From assembly GCA_964292325.1 (NCBI GenBank), contig CAXYVG010000098.1, positions 1 to 12,059 on the forward strand: a stretch of DNA of 12,059 nt. Reading direction: 5' to 3'. The position numbers and the translations under genes are program-made. This DNA is from CTSoil-075 sp964292325. GTDB lineage: Bacteria > Bacillota > Negativicutes > DSM-13327. Positions 1 to 7,727 of the stretch are shown here, one piece after another (positions within the stretch are counted from its first letter, which is position 1; each line of letters starts with the position of its first letter). A model generated the notes under the pieces. The model searched no databases and was not told the origin of the DNA. It worked only from the letters and a program-made list of their open reading frames with translations.

Positions 1-402
1 GATACAGATAAGCTGCCGACCGGAAAAAAACGCGCCGTCGACGGGACGGCTTTCGATTTCCGCGAAGCGACTGTTATCGGCGACGCCATTCAAAAAAAGC
101 CGGAAGGATTCGACGACGTGTTCCTGATGCACTCGGACGAACAAAAGCAGTTGGTCCTCAGCGATGCGGGCAGTGGCCGGGAAATGGCGCTGTCCAGCAA
201 CCGCAGCAGCATCGTGTTGTTTTCGACGACCGACATGAATGAGCCATACCTTGTGAACGGACGCCCGATGCAAAGCCACCTCGGCTTGGCGATCGAAGCG
301 CAGGAGATGCCGGACGCCATCCATCATCCGGGCTGGGACAATATCGTTCTGGCGCCAAATACTTTAGCGACAAGGGTTCAAAATTACACTTTTAAATGGT
401 AA
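1..402 (+). CDS. galM: Aldose 1-epimerase (galactose mutarotase), C-terminal 133 residues, cut by the window edge
   Basis: The reading frame is open from base 1 and ends in TAA at 400-402. It carries the C-terminal half of a mutarotase, the cytoplasmic enzyme that interconverts alpha and beta anomers of aldohexoses. Family landmarks are visible: PTGKKRAVDGTAFDFRE near the visible N-terminus (the family's PTG...GTPFDFR segment), GFDDVFLM (equivalent to the GYDHNF-type segment of galactose mutarotases), and LAIEAQEMPDAIHHP, which corresponds to the LETQxxPDAxNHP block. The glutamate of that block (codon 295-297) is the expected catalytic base. The C-terminus TRVQNYTFKW matches the usual ending. 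The gene lies 36 bases upstream of the MalR-like repressor start on the same strand, so the two may be co-transcribed in a sugar (probably maltose or galactoside) locus. An in-frame ATG at 127 is internal, not a start. The 5' end lies outside the window. Confidence 0.88.
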   Translation, partial: DTDKLPTGKKRAVDGTAFDFREATVIGDAIQKKPEGFDDVFLMHSDEQKQLVLSDAGSGREMALSSNRSSIVLFSTTDMNEPYLVNGRPMQSHLGLAIEAQEMPDAIHHPGWDNIVLAPNTLATRVQNYTFKW

Positions 403-423
403 TCTAGAGATACAAAAATGAAC

Positions 424-430
424 CTGAGGA
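424..430 (+). promoter_or_regulatory. Ribosome binding site that decides the repressor start
   Basis: CTGAGGA lies 8 bases before the ATG at 439. It is too close to the ATG at 433 (2 bases) and lies downstream of the ATG at 418, which has no good Shine-Dalgarno sequence of its own. This favours 439 as the true start. Confidence 0.6.
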
Positions 431-438
431 AAATGCCT

Positions 439-1455
439 ATGACCGTTACAATAAAAGATGTCGCCAGAGAAGCAGGCGTCGCTACTTCAACCGTCTCACG
501 CACGTTGAAGGACAGTCCGCTGATCAGCGAAAACACAAAAGTGAAAGTGCGCCAAGCGATGCAGAAACTGGGCTACACGCCCAACTTCGCCGCCCAGAAC
601 CTGGCCAATAAGTCCACGCAGACAATCGGTGTGATTCTGCCGGTGGGAACGATGGGGAATCCTGCGCAGAATCCGCTCTTCCTGGAGATGATCCAGGAAA
701 TCGGCGTCGTCTGCAACGAACAGAAATACATGATTTCCCTGGCGACCGGTAAGACGATGGTGGAACTGAAGGACAGCGTACGCTTGATGCATCAACGCAA
801 ACTGGTCGATGGCTTCATCCTGTTGTATTCGGAGGCGAAAGATCCGATCCGCAAGTTCCTGCATGATGAGAAGATTCCATACGCACTGCTGGGGAAACCG
901 GATGTCTACGAGAACGAAACAATCTATATCGACAACGACAACCGCCTGTCCGGCAAATCGGCGGCCGACTGCCTGATCCAGCATGGGCACCAGCGGATTG
1001 GCTATGTCGGTCTGACGCCTTCCCAAGTCGTCGACAAGGAACGCTATAAAGGCTATTCCGATGCCTTGCGCGACGCCAATCTGACCGTCCATCCGGAACT
1101 CTATTTCGAAACGCCGACTGATTTCATGGCTTTCCTGGAGTTCCTCGAAGAGACCCAACCGACCGGACTCGTCGTCGGCGATGACCGCCTAGCTTTGCGT
1201 GTCCTGCAGTATCTGCAGCTGGACAAGTACAAAGTTCCGGACGACATCTCGCTGATCAGCTTCAACAATTCCGTCTTTGCGACCCTGTCCCACCCGTTCC
1301 TGACGACCATCGACATCCACGTCCAGGAACTGGCCCGACAAGCCGCCGCCCTCCTGATCCGCCAACTCAACGAACCGAGCGCCTTGCTGCCGAAGATGAT
1401 CGTGCCGCATGAAGTTATTGAGAGGGAGACGGTTATACGGGTGCGTAGTGTCTGA
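439..1455 (+). CDS. malR: LacI/GalR-family transcriptional repressor, MalR-like (maltose/maltodextrin-type)
   Basis: This 338-residue protein has the LacI-family layout. The N-terminal helix-turn-helix is TIKDVAREAGVATSTVSRTL (residues 4-23), followed by the linker/hinge region ending at LANKSTQTIGVILP, and a periplasmic-binding-protein-like effector domain from about residue 60 to the end. The segment NPLFLEMIQEI, then LATGK, VDGFILLYSEAKDP and ALLGKP resembles MalR of streptococci closely enough to suggest a maltose or maltodextrin ligand; this is recognition by memory, not a search. Starts at 418 and 433 are in frame, but the Shine-Dalgarno placement favours 439, and MTVTIKDVAREAGV is the usual family N-terminus. 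The neighbour is aldose 1-epimerase, which often sits in maltose-phosphorylase clusters. The gene is GC-rich like the epimerase and unlike the island that follows, so it is probably native chromosome. A hairpin terminator follows 33 bases after the stop. Confidence 0.85.
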   Translation: MTVTIKDVAREAGVATSTVSRTLKDSPLISENTKVKVRQAMQKLGYTPNFAAQNLANKSTQTIGVILPVGTMGNPAQNPLFLEMIQEIGVVCNEQKYMISLATGKTMVELKDSVRLMHQRKLVDGFILLYSEAKDPIRKFLHDEKIPYALLGKPDVYENETIYIDNDNRLSGKSAADCLIQHGHQRIGYVGLTPSQVVDKERYKGYSDALRDANLTVHPELYFETPTDFMAFLEFLEETQPTGLVVGDDRLALRVLQYLQLDKYKVPDDISLISFNNSVFATLSHPFLTTIDIHVQELARQAAALLIRQLNEPSALLPKMIVPHEVIERETVIRVRSV

Positions 1456-1487
1456 TATTGTTGATGATGATAATTTTTGTTAGAGAT

Positions 1488-1530
1488 AAACCAAGAACCT
1501 CTCCTGATAATGTGGAGAGGCTCTTGGTTT
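1488..1530 (+). terminator. Hairpin terminator after the malR-like gene
   Basis: A 17-base stem (1488-1504 with 1514-1530) has a single A/C mismatch and a 9-base loop, and is followed by the U-rich stretch TTTATTCTATTAT. It lies 33 bases after the repressor stop and marks the end of the native + strand unit. The U run is broken, so efficiency cannot be judged. On the - strand the stem could also stop read-through from the defence operon. Confidence 0.75.
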
Positions 1531-1596
1531 ATTCTATTATCATTGATGGTGATTTTTTGTAGCAGACATCAAAAATCAATTACTATATTTTCTCTG

Positions 1597-1631
1597 AAAA
1601 AAGGCTAAAACCATAGAATGAACTTTCTATG
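1597..1631 (-). terminator. Candidate terminator of the defence operon
   Basis: Read on the - strand, CATAGAA-AGTTCA-TTCTATG forms a 7-base perfect stem (1612-1631), followed by GTTTTAGCC and six T residues (1597-1602). It overlaps the stop codon of the DUF2513 gene. The stem is short and AT-rich and the T run is separated from it, so this is a moderate candidate. Between it and the terminator at 1488-1530 there is only non-coding AT-rich sequence. Confidence 0.4.
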
Positions 1632-2019
1632 CATTACCTTTGATTATTGAATTCGTAACTCCTTCAGCGGCAGCAGAGATGATGGCATTTGCAATTGATT
1701 TGATTGTATCGATGATCAGGGGCAGACCTTTTTGGGAGATTGTATCTTTAACTTTCTTCCATCGAGAATCATCTCGAATTTTTTCCAAGAAGTCATTTCC
1801 ATCCCATGTTAAGGGGCCGACTCCAAATACATATATTTCATTATCTGCATATTTTGCTTTATAGTCAGAGATTAAGCCCGCTTCATCTAAAATTTTGCAA
1901 TGATAAGCAACAGTATCAATATCATAGCCATCAATGGTCAGATTATAAATCGCTGTAGATCGATATTTTTCTTCAATTTCCATCAATATAAGACGGACCA
2001 GATCCATATCACGTTTCAT
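1627..2019 (-). CDS. DUF2513 family protein (small winged-helix-like protein)
   Basis: This 130-residue protein is recognised by the DUF2513 signature: MKRDMDLVRLILMEIEEKY at the N-terminus, a middle segment with VAYHCKILDEAGLI (typical of a winged-helix reading head), and PLTWDGNDFLEKIRDDSRWKKV near residues 69-90. The fold is probably a small winged helix; the biochemical function is not established. The last ~30 residues, from LPLIIDTIKS on, form a predicted amphipathic, alanine- and isoleucine-rich helix ending in IIKGNA. There is no signal peptide. The gene is the last in the - strand block, 55 bases after the helicase stop, with its own strong Shine-Dalgarno sequence. It may be co-transcribed with the defence operon or be a separate insertion. 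DUF2513 genes are common in phages, plasmids and islands of Firmicutes, so it is either an accessory defence gene or a mobile-element passenger. Confidence 0.8.
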   Translation of the reverse strand: MKRDMDLVRLILMEIEEKYRSTAIYNLTIDGYDIDTVAYHCKILDEAGLISDYKAKYADNEIYVFGVGPLTWDGNDFLEKIRDDSRWKKVKDTISQKGLPLIIDTIKSIANAIISAAAEGVTNSIIKGNA

Positions 2020-2024
2020 GATTG

Positions 2025-2031
2025 ACCTCCT
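2025..2031 (-). promoter_or_regulatory. Strong Shine-Dalgarno site of the DUF2513 gene
   Basis: On the - strand AGGAGGT lies 5 bases before the ATG. It is the best ribosome site in the island and suggests this small protein is made at a higher rate than its neighbours. No clear promoter is visible in the 55-base gap to the helicase gene. Confidence 0.65.
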
Positions 2032-2074
2032 AATAAATTCATTAGTTTTTCTAAATCAGAACTTACACAAATTG

Positions 2075-4828
2075 TTACCATCCATTCAGCAGATGCTTTA
2101 ACTTTTCATCATTATCCAAGACAAATGTACTTGCTTCCCAATCCTCTGTTGGAGGGATCTTTGTTTCATACTTAATAGTAAAAGGATTTTGTTCTGGAAC
2201 TCTATCGATACGTTCTTTGGCTTCTTCAATGTTATCCAATGCGACATCAATCCAAATATCTTCTAGTGTATCAGGGATTTGCCCAAACATATCTTTGATA
2301 TTCTTTAATCGTGCTGATAGTACAGTGTGTACTTTATCTTCAACAGAGTCTTTGTAACGCATGTTGAAAATTTTTACTTTATCAGAAACTTGTCCTATAC
2401 GTTGGATACGACCTTTTCGTTGCTCCAATCTTGTTGGATTCCAAGGTAAGTCAAGGTTGATGAGTGTACTAAGTGTTTGGAGGTTAAGGCCTTCGCTCGC
2501 TGCATCCGTTCCAACCAATATTTTAATTTCATGGTTTTTTACTTTGGATTTTATGCTATCTTTTGAATCCTTGTGGAATAAGCCATTCAGAAAATAACCA
2601 GATTTTTCTCCACCTGCATAGAGACCAATAACATTATCCGGTAAATCTTTTGATAGTTTCTCGGCAATAAAATAAGCACTGTCATAGTATTGCGAAAATA
2701 TAATGCATCCGTTGTTTTTCCATGGCAGATCACTTTCTTCAACACCATTATTTAGAATATCGAGGACCTTGATATATTTCGGGTCGTTGTCATGATTGAG
2801 TGATAGCATTTTCACGAGTTCATGAAGACATTCGTTTTCTGCATCGGTAAGATTTTTGACCTCGCTAATATTATCGTCATAGTTGTCATCAACTTCAAAA
2901 ATCACATCAAATTCATCCTGTAAAATTTCTTTCCCGGCCTCTGTCCAGGCGAGCATTTTTCTGGCAGTATTATCTCCAGCGATAATGGTACTGCCGATTC
3001 GCTTTAGGATTAATGTTGACATAAAGCCACCAGCCTTGACGCGTGAAGAAAGTAGGGAGCAAAATTCCTGCGCTTTTGAATAGGCTTGTCTCAGATAGCC
3101 TTCTAGAGGTATAGCGCCATCATCGCCCTCACCATATAATTCAACTTCTATTTTTTTGAGATATGTTTCCCCCGTGGTTGGATTGATTGTATTCTCAAGA
3201 AAATCCCTAGTTCTTCGTACAATGTGACGAATATACGGATTGTAATTTGCGATAAATTCATCGCTAGTATACAGGGTTCTAATGCTGTCTTTTTTTGAAT
3301 TTGAAAGAGAAGGGTAGTAATCAGCAGGCAAAACATACGTGTTATCAGAAATATCAAGCCGGTCACGAATTCTGTTCACTCTGTCTTGAGATGAAGTCGT
3401 TTTTGTGGGAAACGGGTTCCTTACAATATCCCACATTGTGATTTCACTTTCTGGATAAGGTTCTTTGCCGCATACCATATCGAGCATCGATTGTGGTTTT
3501 CTTCGCCATTCGCTATAGAGGTCACCCATTACTTTTGAGGTTGGAAGGCTAAGTGCATTCACCAAATCAAAAGCTTCAATTGGGTTAATCTGAACAGGAG
3601 TAGCTGTGGCTAGGAGCAAACTCTTAGTTTTAAACGTGATGGTATCTAAGAACTGTAATAAAAAGTTAGGATCGGCCTTGTATTTGTTAGGATCTTTAGT
3701 TGGATTCCTACGTCTTGCTCTATGAGCTTCGTCGAGTATGACACATTCAAACTCTTTTTGAGCAAGCAAGTCAGCGGCTTCCGTTCTTCTTGATACAAGA
3801 CCTTGTGAAACGATACCGACTCGTCTGGGGCATTTAAGAATCGAGCGTACGCTATCAGCTTGGTAAAAATGACCGTTTTCATCCTGCCACCCTGATCCTG
3901 TCCAAACGGCACTGGGCATATCAAGTAGGGTCTTCATTTCGTCTTGCCACTGCCACACAAGTGTTTTAGGCACAATAATAAGGACCGGTTTTTCACCGTA
4001 AAGAGCCATTAGTTTTGCAGACATTGCAAGCTGTAGAGTTTTTCCTAGCCCAACTTGATCGGCTAAAAGAAATCTTGCACCCCCGTCTTTTTTATGCTCT
4101 CTGAATGCAATTTCAACAAAATATTTTTGATGCTCCCAAAGCCCAAATTCTTTTCTGTATACCGGTTCTTCTACTGCAACTGACGGGACCACTTCATCAG
4201 AATTTTCCCGCCAATCCTTCAAACCAATCACGACTCGCTTGGAAATCCTATCGATATCATTAATAACGAAATCACATAGATTTACGGCGTATTGACTATT
4301 CCAGAAATAATCAAACTCTTCTTGAACCCACTTAACGGATTCTTCAGAGTTGTCCTCCCATAGCATTTCGTAATTCAATGTAAATGCACTTTTGGTTTCG
4401 TTAATACTTCCTAAAAAGGATGTCTTAGAACCATCCTTATATGTAATAACACCTGCCTTGCCGTGCATCAGACCGAATATTTCATCAGGAATGACGCGGA
4501 TTTCCAGCTTCCCGCTGCTGAGCAAGCGGAATAGAGTGGAGAGGCGTTTGCTACTTTCAGGAGAAGTGTATTTTTCTTCTGGAGAAAATTCGCACCACTC
4601 CTGTTTCATTTTTTGAGCATAATTAGCTACAGCAACATCTGCAGGTGAAAGACCAGAATTGCATATGACGCGAACTTTTCCCTCAACGTTCTCAATACTT
4701 TCCCCAGCGACTTCAAGAATGGATGAGGAGAAATATCCAGCGATTCTGTCGTAAGAAGCCGCATTCTTTAATTTTTTATTCAAGAACTGTTGATCGAGTT
4801 TATGTCTCCTTGAAGAATAGCGGTTCAT
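2075..4828 (-). CDS. PLD-nuclease/SNF2-type DEAH helicase fusion of an Hma-like defence system
   Basis: The 917-residue protein has two parts. Residues 1 to about 190 hold a single phospholipase D-like domain, with the HxK motif HGK at 122-124 and GSINE at 140-144, typical of PLD-superfamily nucleases. Residues ~225-850 are a superfamily 2 helicase/translocase of SNF2 type. Motif I is ADQVGLGKT (256-264), motif II is DEAH (366-369), motif III is ATATP (407-411), motif V is GTDAASEGLNLQ (773-784) and motif VI is QRKGRIQRIGQ (803-813). All catalytic residues appear intact. Such PLD-helicase fusions occur in defence loci; the helicase would move along duplex DNA, with the PLD part as the likely cutting module (inferred). 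It starts 14 bases after the methylase stop, behind the Shine-Dalgarno AGGGGGAG, so the two are co-transcribed. RapA-like transcription remodelling was considered, but the PLD domain and neighbours argue for defence. No native nuclease partner is seen elsewhere in the operon. Confidence 0.88.
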   Translation of the reverse strand: MNRYSSRRHKLDQQFLNKKLKNAASYDRIAGYFSSSILEVAGESIENVEGKVRVICNSGLSPADVAVANYAQKMKQEWCEFSPEEKYTSPESSKRLSTLFRLLSSGKLEIRVIPDEIFGLMHGKAGVITYKDGSKTSFLGSINETKSAFTLNYEMLWEDNSEESVKWVQEEFDYFWNSQYAVNLCDFVINDIDRISKRVVIGLKDWRENSDEVVPSVAVEEPVYRKEFGLWEHQKYFVEIAFREHKKDGGARFLLADQVGLGKTLQLAMSAKLMALYGEKPVLIIVPKTLVWQWQDEMKTLLDMPSAVWTGSGWQDENGHFYQADSVRSILKCPRRVGIVSQGLVSRRTEAADLLAQKEFECVILDEAHRARRRNPTKDPNKYKADPNFLLQFLDTITFKTKSLLLATATPVQINPIEAFDLVNALSLPTSKVMGDLYSEWRRKPQSMLDMVCGKEPYPESEITMWDIVRNPFPTKTTSSQDRVNRIRDRLDISDNTYVLPADYYPSLSNSKKDSIRTLYTSDEFIANYNPYIRHIVRRTRDFLENTINPTTGETYLKKIEVELYGEGDDGAIPLEGYLRQAYSKAQEFCSLLSSRVKAGGFMSTLILKRIGSTIIAGDNTARKMLAWTEAGKEILQDEFDVIFEVDDNYDDNISEVKNLTDAENECLHELVKMLSLNHDNDPKYIKVLDILNNGVEESDLPWKNNGCIIFSQYYDSAYFIAEKLSKDLPDNVIGLYAGGEKSGYFLNGLFHKDSKDSIKSKVKNHEIKILVGTDAASEGLNLQTLSTLINLDLPWNPTRLEQRKGRIQRIGQVSDKVKIFNMRYKDSVEDKVHTVLSARLKNIKDMFGQIPDTLEDIWIDVALDNIEEAKERIDRVPEQNPFTIKYETKIPPTEDWEASTFVLDNDEKLKHLLNGW

Positions 4829-4842
4829 ATATACGACTCCCC

Positions 4843-7725
4843 CTAAATGCTGTCATGTGTAACTAGTGAATGCAACAAATCAGCCATCTTCGCACTTTGT
4901 TCCCAATATGGAGTCATGTTATCGATGTCCTCTGTATCTTTTATGAACTGAAGAAGTTGCTTGATCATATCTCGTTTATCCCAATAGTTAGGCATCTCAT
5001 TTTTAATATAGCCGAGTGCTTTTGTAGGATTCTCGTCTTCTTTAATCCCTGTGTAAATACCCATAAATATTGTTCGAAGGAGAGAATTTTCAAAATCAGG
5101 TACTTCATTGATTGTCCTACTAGCCATTTCAACAGGTGTTTTAAGGCGCGCTGAATTAGCTTTTTCACTTGCCATCATTTGACTATATCCACCAATGCTA
5201 AAGCCACGAGCAAATTCTTGGTAAGTACTAATTTGATAGTTGCCATGCTTTTCACTTTCAAGACCCTTTATATAAAATTTCTCAGCATTCGAGAGATCTT
5301 TCCATAGGTAACTTTCAAATTCCAAAGGAATCACGCAGTCATAGGCAATTTTTTTAGCGGACTCTATGATCTTGACGATAGTGCTTTGAGTTGGATTATT
5401 AATAGCTAAATTCAATTCGTAATCAAGATCTAAATCTTCGATAGTTTTGTACGAGGTCAATACTTTTAGTGATGCTGCATAGGCAGCAAGCACAAAGTCT
5501 GGATCTGTAAAATTCGGTTCCTCTTTATTTTCAAGTTCAAGCATACTAGCAATTTGTCTTCTCACTTCGGCCCGAATATCAGCATTGATTTCATCTAGAA
5601 ATGCTATCTCATTACCAATCTGCTTTCGCAAAACAAGAAGAACAGTACCCTTTACATAATTACCGTCTTTTAAGCCACCGCTTTCTGTTTCAGTAGCGAT
5701 ATTCCAAGCAGCCGTGACCCTAAGTCCAGACTTCCACATAATCAACGCAAGTTGTGCCCATACTGCAGGATCACTATGTGTAAACATTACTACCTGCATT
5801 CCATCATCTGGCATATGATTTGTGAGGTTAGAATAAATATCAATCATTGTATGGGAGAAGTGATTATCGCCTCGTACCGCAAGAATGCGCTTTGAGTCAG
5901 TGTACCATTGTGGGAAAATTTCTTGCAATAGACGCTTATCCCAGGCTAGAAAATACTCTGACAACTCGTGGTAATTAACTGCATCTGCATATGGCGGATC
6001 AGTTACCCAAAAGTCACACGCAACGTCAACGTCACGTGCGTCTGTAATTTCAACTATTGATTTTTCGTAAGTTTGATTTTGGTTTATAGTATAAAACCAA
6101 GTTGTGTCTATTGCAGCTGAGCTTCTACAACCATAGTTAAATAGTGTATTTAGAGCTTGAGTGGTGAAGGTATTTTGAAGTTTTTCATTGCCAATTCCAG
6201 CATTCCAAATACAAAGTCTAGAGTTCCAGTCAACACATTTATTTATCCCAAGCAGGCCTATAACTTTATTGTTCATATTGTTTTCTTGTTCAATTGCAGC
6301 TAATAAAGTTTTACCAATCAAAAGTTGTCGTGCGTTAAACAGATGATTCCAGTGTGTCCAGCCTCGTTCTCTAATAACCTGATTGGTATTATACCCATTT
6401 TCAATTGCCATGCTTGGTACAAGCCCTTGATCCTGCCAACTTACAATATTGTCTGAAACAATTTGTTTAACCCTTGTTTCATTCATCAAGTCGTGTTCGT
6501 TTGGAGCACGGTAGAACCTCTGTCCATCTTTCGTTTCATATTTTATAGCATACAACCGCTCGTTATATATATCCTCTTCAAGAAAATCAAAATCAGACTT
6601 CCCCCATTTACGCAAGCCAGAAATCATATTGCCATTTGAATCAACTCTATCTCCACGCAAGATAGGAATTGGAGTAGTCATACCGCAATTTGGACAAAGT
6701 AATCCCTTACTTGTTATTGTGCCTTCTGAAGCGATTTGCATTTCTTTTGATGATGCGCCCATTTTTATACCAATGTCATATCCATTTCCATCCTTTGAAA
6801 GAATAGCAACGGTTTTTGTTCCTTTCCCTATAAGCCACGACGGCGCTAGAGGGACTTTGATTCCGCATTCCGGGCAATTTGCTTCGACACAATACAAGTA
6901 ACTGAGAGCTCTATCACCATTTTCATTGTGCTCTATCCCTATTTTTGATAATTCTGTATTGACTGTTTGAAATGTTTTTTCTTGAAATGCTTTCATGTCT
7001 TTTATTTGATCATCATTTGCACCAAGAATATTTATATTGGCCCATGTAAGAAGCCCGGCAATTGGATTTAAATCGCTACCAAAAGCCCTAGCGCCAATCC
7101 TGGCAGCTTCGAAAGGGATGCTCCCGCCACCAGAAAAGCAGTCGCCAACAGTAATTAGTCGGCCATACCTTTGCATTGAAAGCTGTTCGACTAATTCATC
7201 TAACGATTTAGCGTTTGTTCCAAGATGATGATTAATTGCATTCCAGGTATCCTTCCGAATGTTCTCAAGTTGTTCAGGCCGCACGCAATATTTTAATTTA
7301 TCGTCGTATCCAAGTGTTTTGAATAGGCGTAATTCGATGTCATTTTTGTCTTGTCCGTTGCGAATTTTTACTTTTTTTCCATCCAGCTCAAACCAATCAT
7401 TTAGATATTGTCTAAAATGTTTACTGCTTTGGGCAATCTCAAATAGTTCTTTAGCAGGCACTTTTTTTTGTTTTCGGTCTATAAGGCCATCATTATCCAT
7501 GGACATAATTTTTAGGAAAATATCCATATCGGCCTTTGGATTGTCACTACTAGGCATAAGACAACCTAATATTGCAGCCCTAACGAGTATTAAAGGTTTG
7601 CGTCCCCACCATTTGCCAAGTCCAGTCAGGGTTTGACCATTATTTGCTTTTCTTTCTTTATAGCTCTCTTTACTAACTTTACTTACAGGGAATTGTTTTT
7701 CAATAAATGATATTTGATTGTCCAA
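4843..7725 (-). CDS. DUF1156-containing DNA methylase with Zn-ribbons (COG1743 type)
   Basis: This 960-residue protein belongs to the large Zn-ribbon adenine-specific methylases. The DUF1156 N-terminus is seen as GKWWGRKPLILVRAAILG (37-54). The SAM-binding motif I is GDCFSGGGSIPFEAARIG (194-211), followed by GSDLNPIAG. Zinc-binding pairs CPECG (C284, C287) and CPNCG (C344, C347) lie between motifs I and IV. The catalytic motif IV is DPPY (576-579) followed by ADAVNYHELSEYF. DPPY implies methylation of an exocyclic amino group, N6-adenine or N4-cytosine; the family is annotated as adenine-specific. The ~365 residues between motifs I and IV probably include the target-recognition part. The last ~260 residues are helical and unrecognised. 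The start is TTG, with AAGGAG 7 bases upstream inside the end of the DUF3780 gene, two bases after that stop, so translation is probably coupled. Role inferred: marks host DNA as self. Confidence 0.88.
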   Translation of the reverse strand: MDNQISFIEKQFPVSKVSKESYKERKANNGQTLTGLGKWWGRKPLILVRAAILGCLMPSSDNPKADMDIFLKIMSMDNDGLIDRKQKKVPAKELFEIAQSSKHFRQYLNDWFELDGKKVKIRNGQDKNDIELRLFKTLGYDDKLKYCVRPEQLENIRKDTWNAINHHLGTNAKSLDELVEQLSMQRYGRLITVGDCFSGGGSIPFEAARIGARAFGSDLNPIAGLLTWANINILGANDDQIKDMKAFQEKTFQTVNTELSKIGIEHNENGDRALSYLYCVEANCPECGIKVPLAPSWLIGKGTKTVAILSKDGNGYDIGIKMGASSKEMQIASEGTITSKGLLCPNCGMTTPIPILRGDRVDSNGNMISGLRKWGKSDFDFLEEDIYNERLYAIKYETKDGQRFYRAPNEHDLMNETRVKQIVSDNIVSWQDQGLVPSMAIENGYNTNQVIRERGWTHWNHLFNARQLLIGKTLLAAIEQENNMNNKVIGLLGINKCVDWNSRLCIWNAGIGNEKLQNTFTTQALNTLFNYGCRSSAAIDTTWFYTINQNQTYEKSIVEITDARDVDVACDFWVTDPPYADAVNYHELSEYFLAWDKRLLQEIFPQWYTDSKRILAVRGDNHFSHTMIDIYSNLTNHMPDDGMQVVMFTHSDPAVWAQLALIMWKSGLRVTAAWNIATETESGGLKDGNYVKGTVLLVLRKQIGNEIAFLDEINADIRAEVRRQIASMLELENKEEPNFTDPDFVLAAYAASLKVLTSYKTIEDLDLDYELNLAINNPTQSTIVKIIESAKKIAYDCVIPLEFESYLWKDLSNAEKFYIKGLESEKHGNYQISTYQEFARGFSIGGYSQMMASEKANSARLKTPVEMASRTINEVPDFENSLLRTIFMGIYTGIKEDENPTKALGYIKNEMPNYWDKRDMIKQLLQFIKDTEDIDNMTPYWEQSAKMADLLHSLVTHDSI

Positions 7726-7727
7726 TG

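Noticed and set aside
118..402. Separate short gene starting at the internal ATG 127
   Set aside because: The frame is open to base 1 and the preceding residues continue the aldose epimerase motif, so this is the interior of a truncated gene.
496..1158. 220-codon open frame on the - strand opposite the repressor gene
   Set aside because: It is a shadow of the GC-rich repressor gene: composition is His/Gln/Arg-rich as expected from antisense translation, with no family features.
1551..1581. Hairpin GATTTTT ... AAAAATC as a second operon terminator
   Set aside because: The arms are pure AT with a 13-base loop, and no good T run follows on either strand.
2075..4828. RapA-like RNA polymerase recycling ATPase
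   Set aside because: The SNF2 motor is similar in kind, but the N-terminal PLD domain and the methylase/ATPase operon context do not fit RapA.
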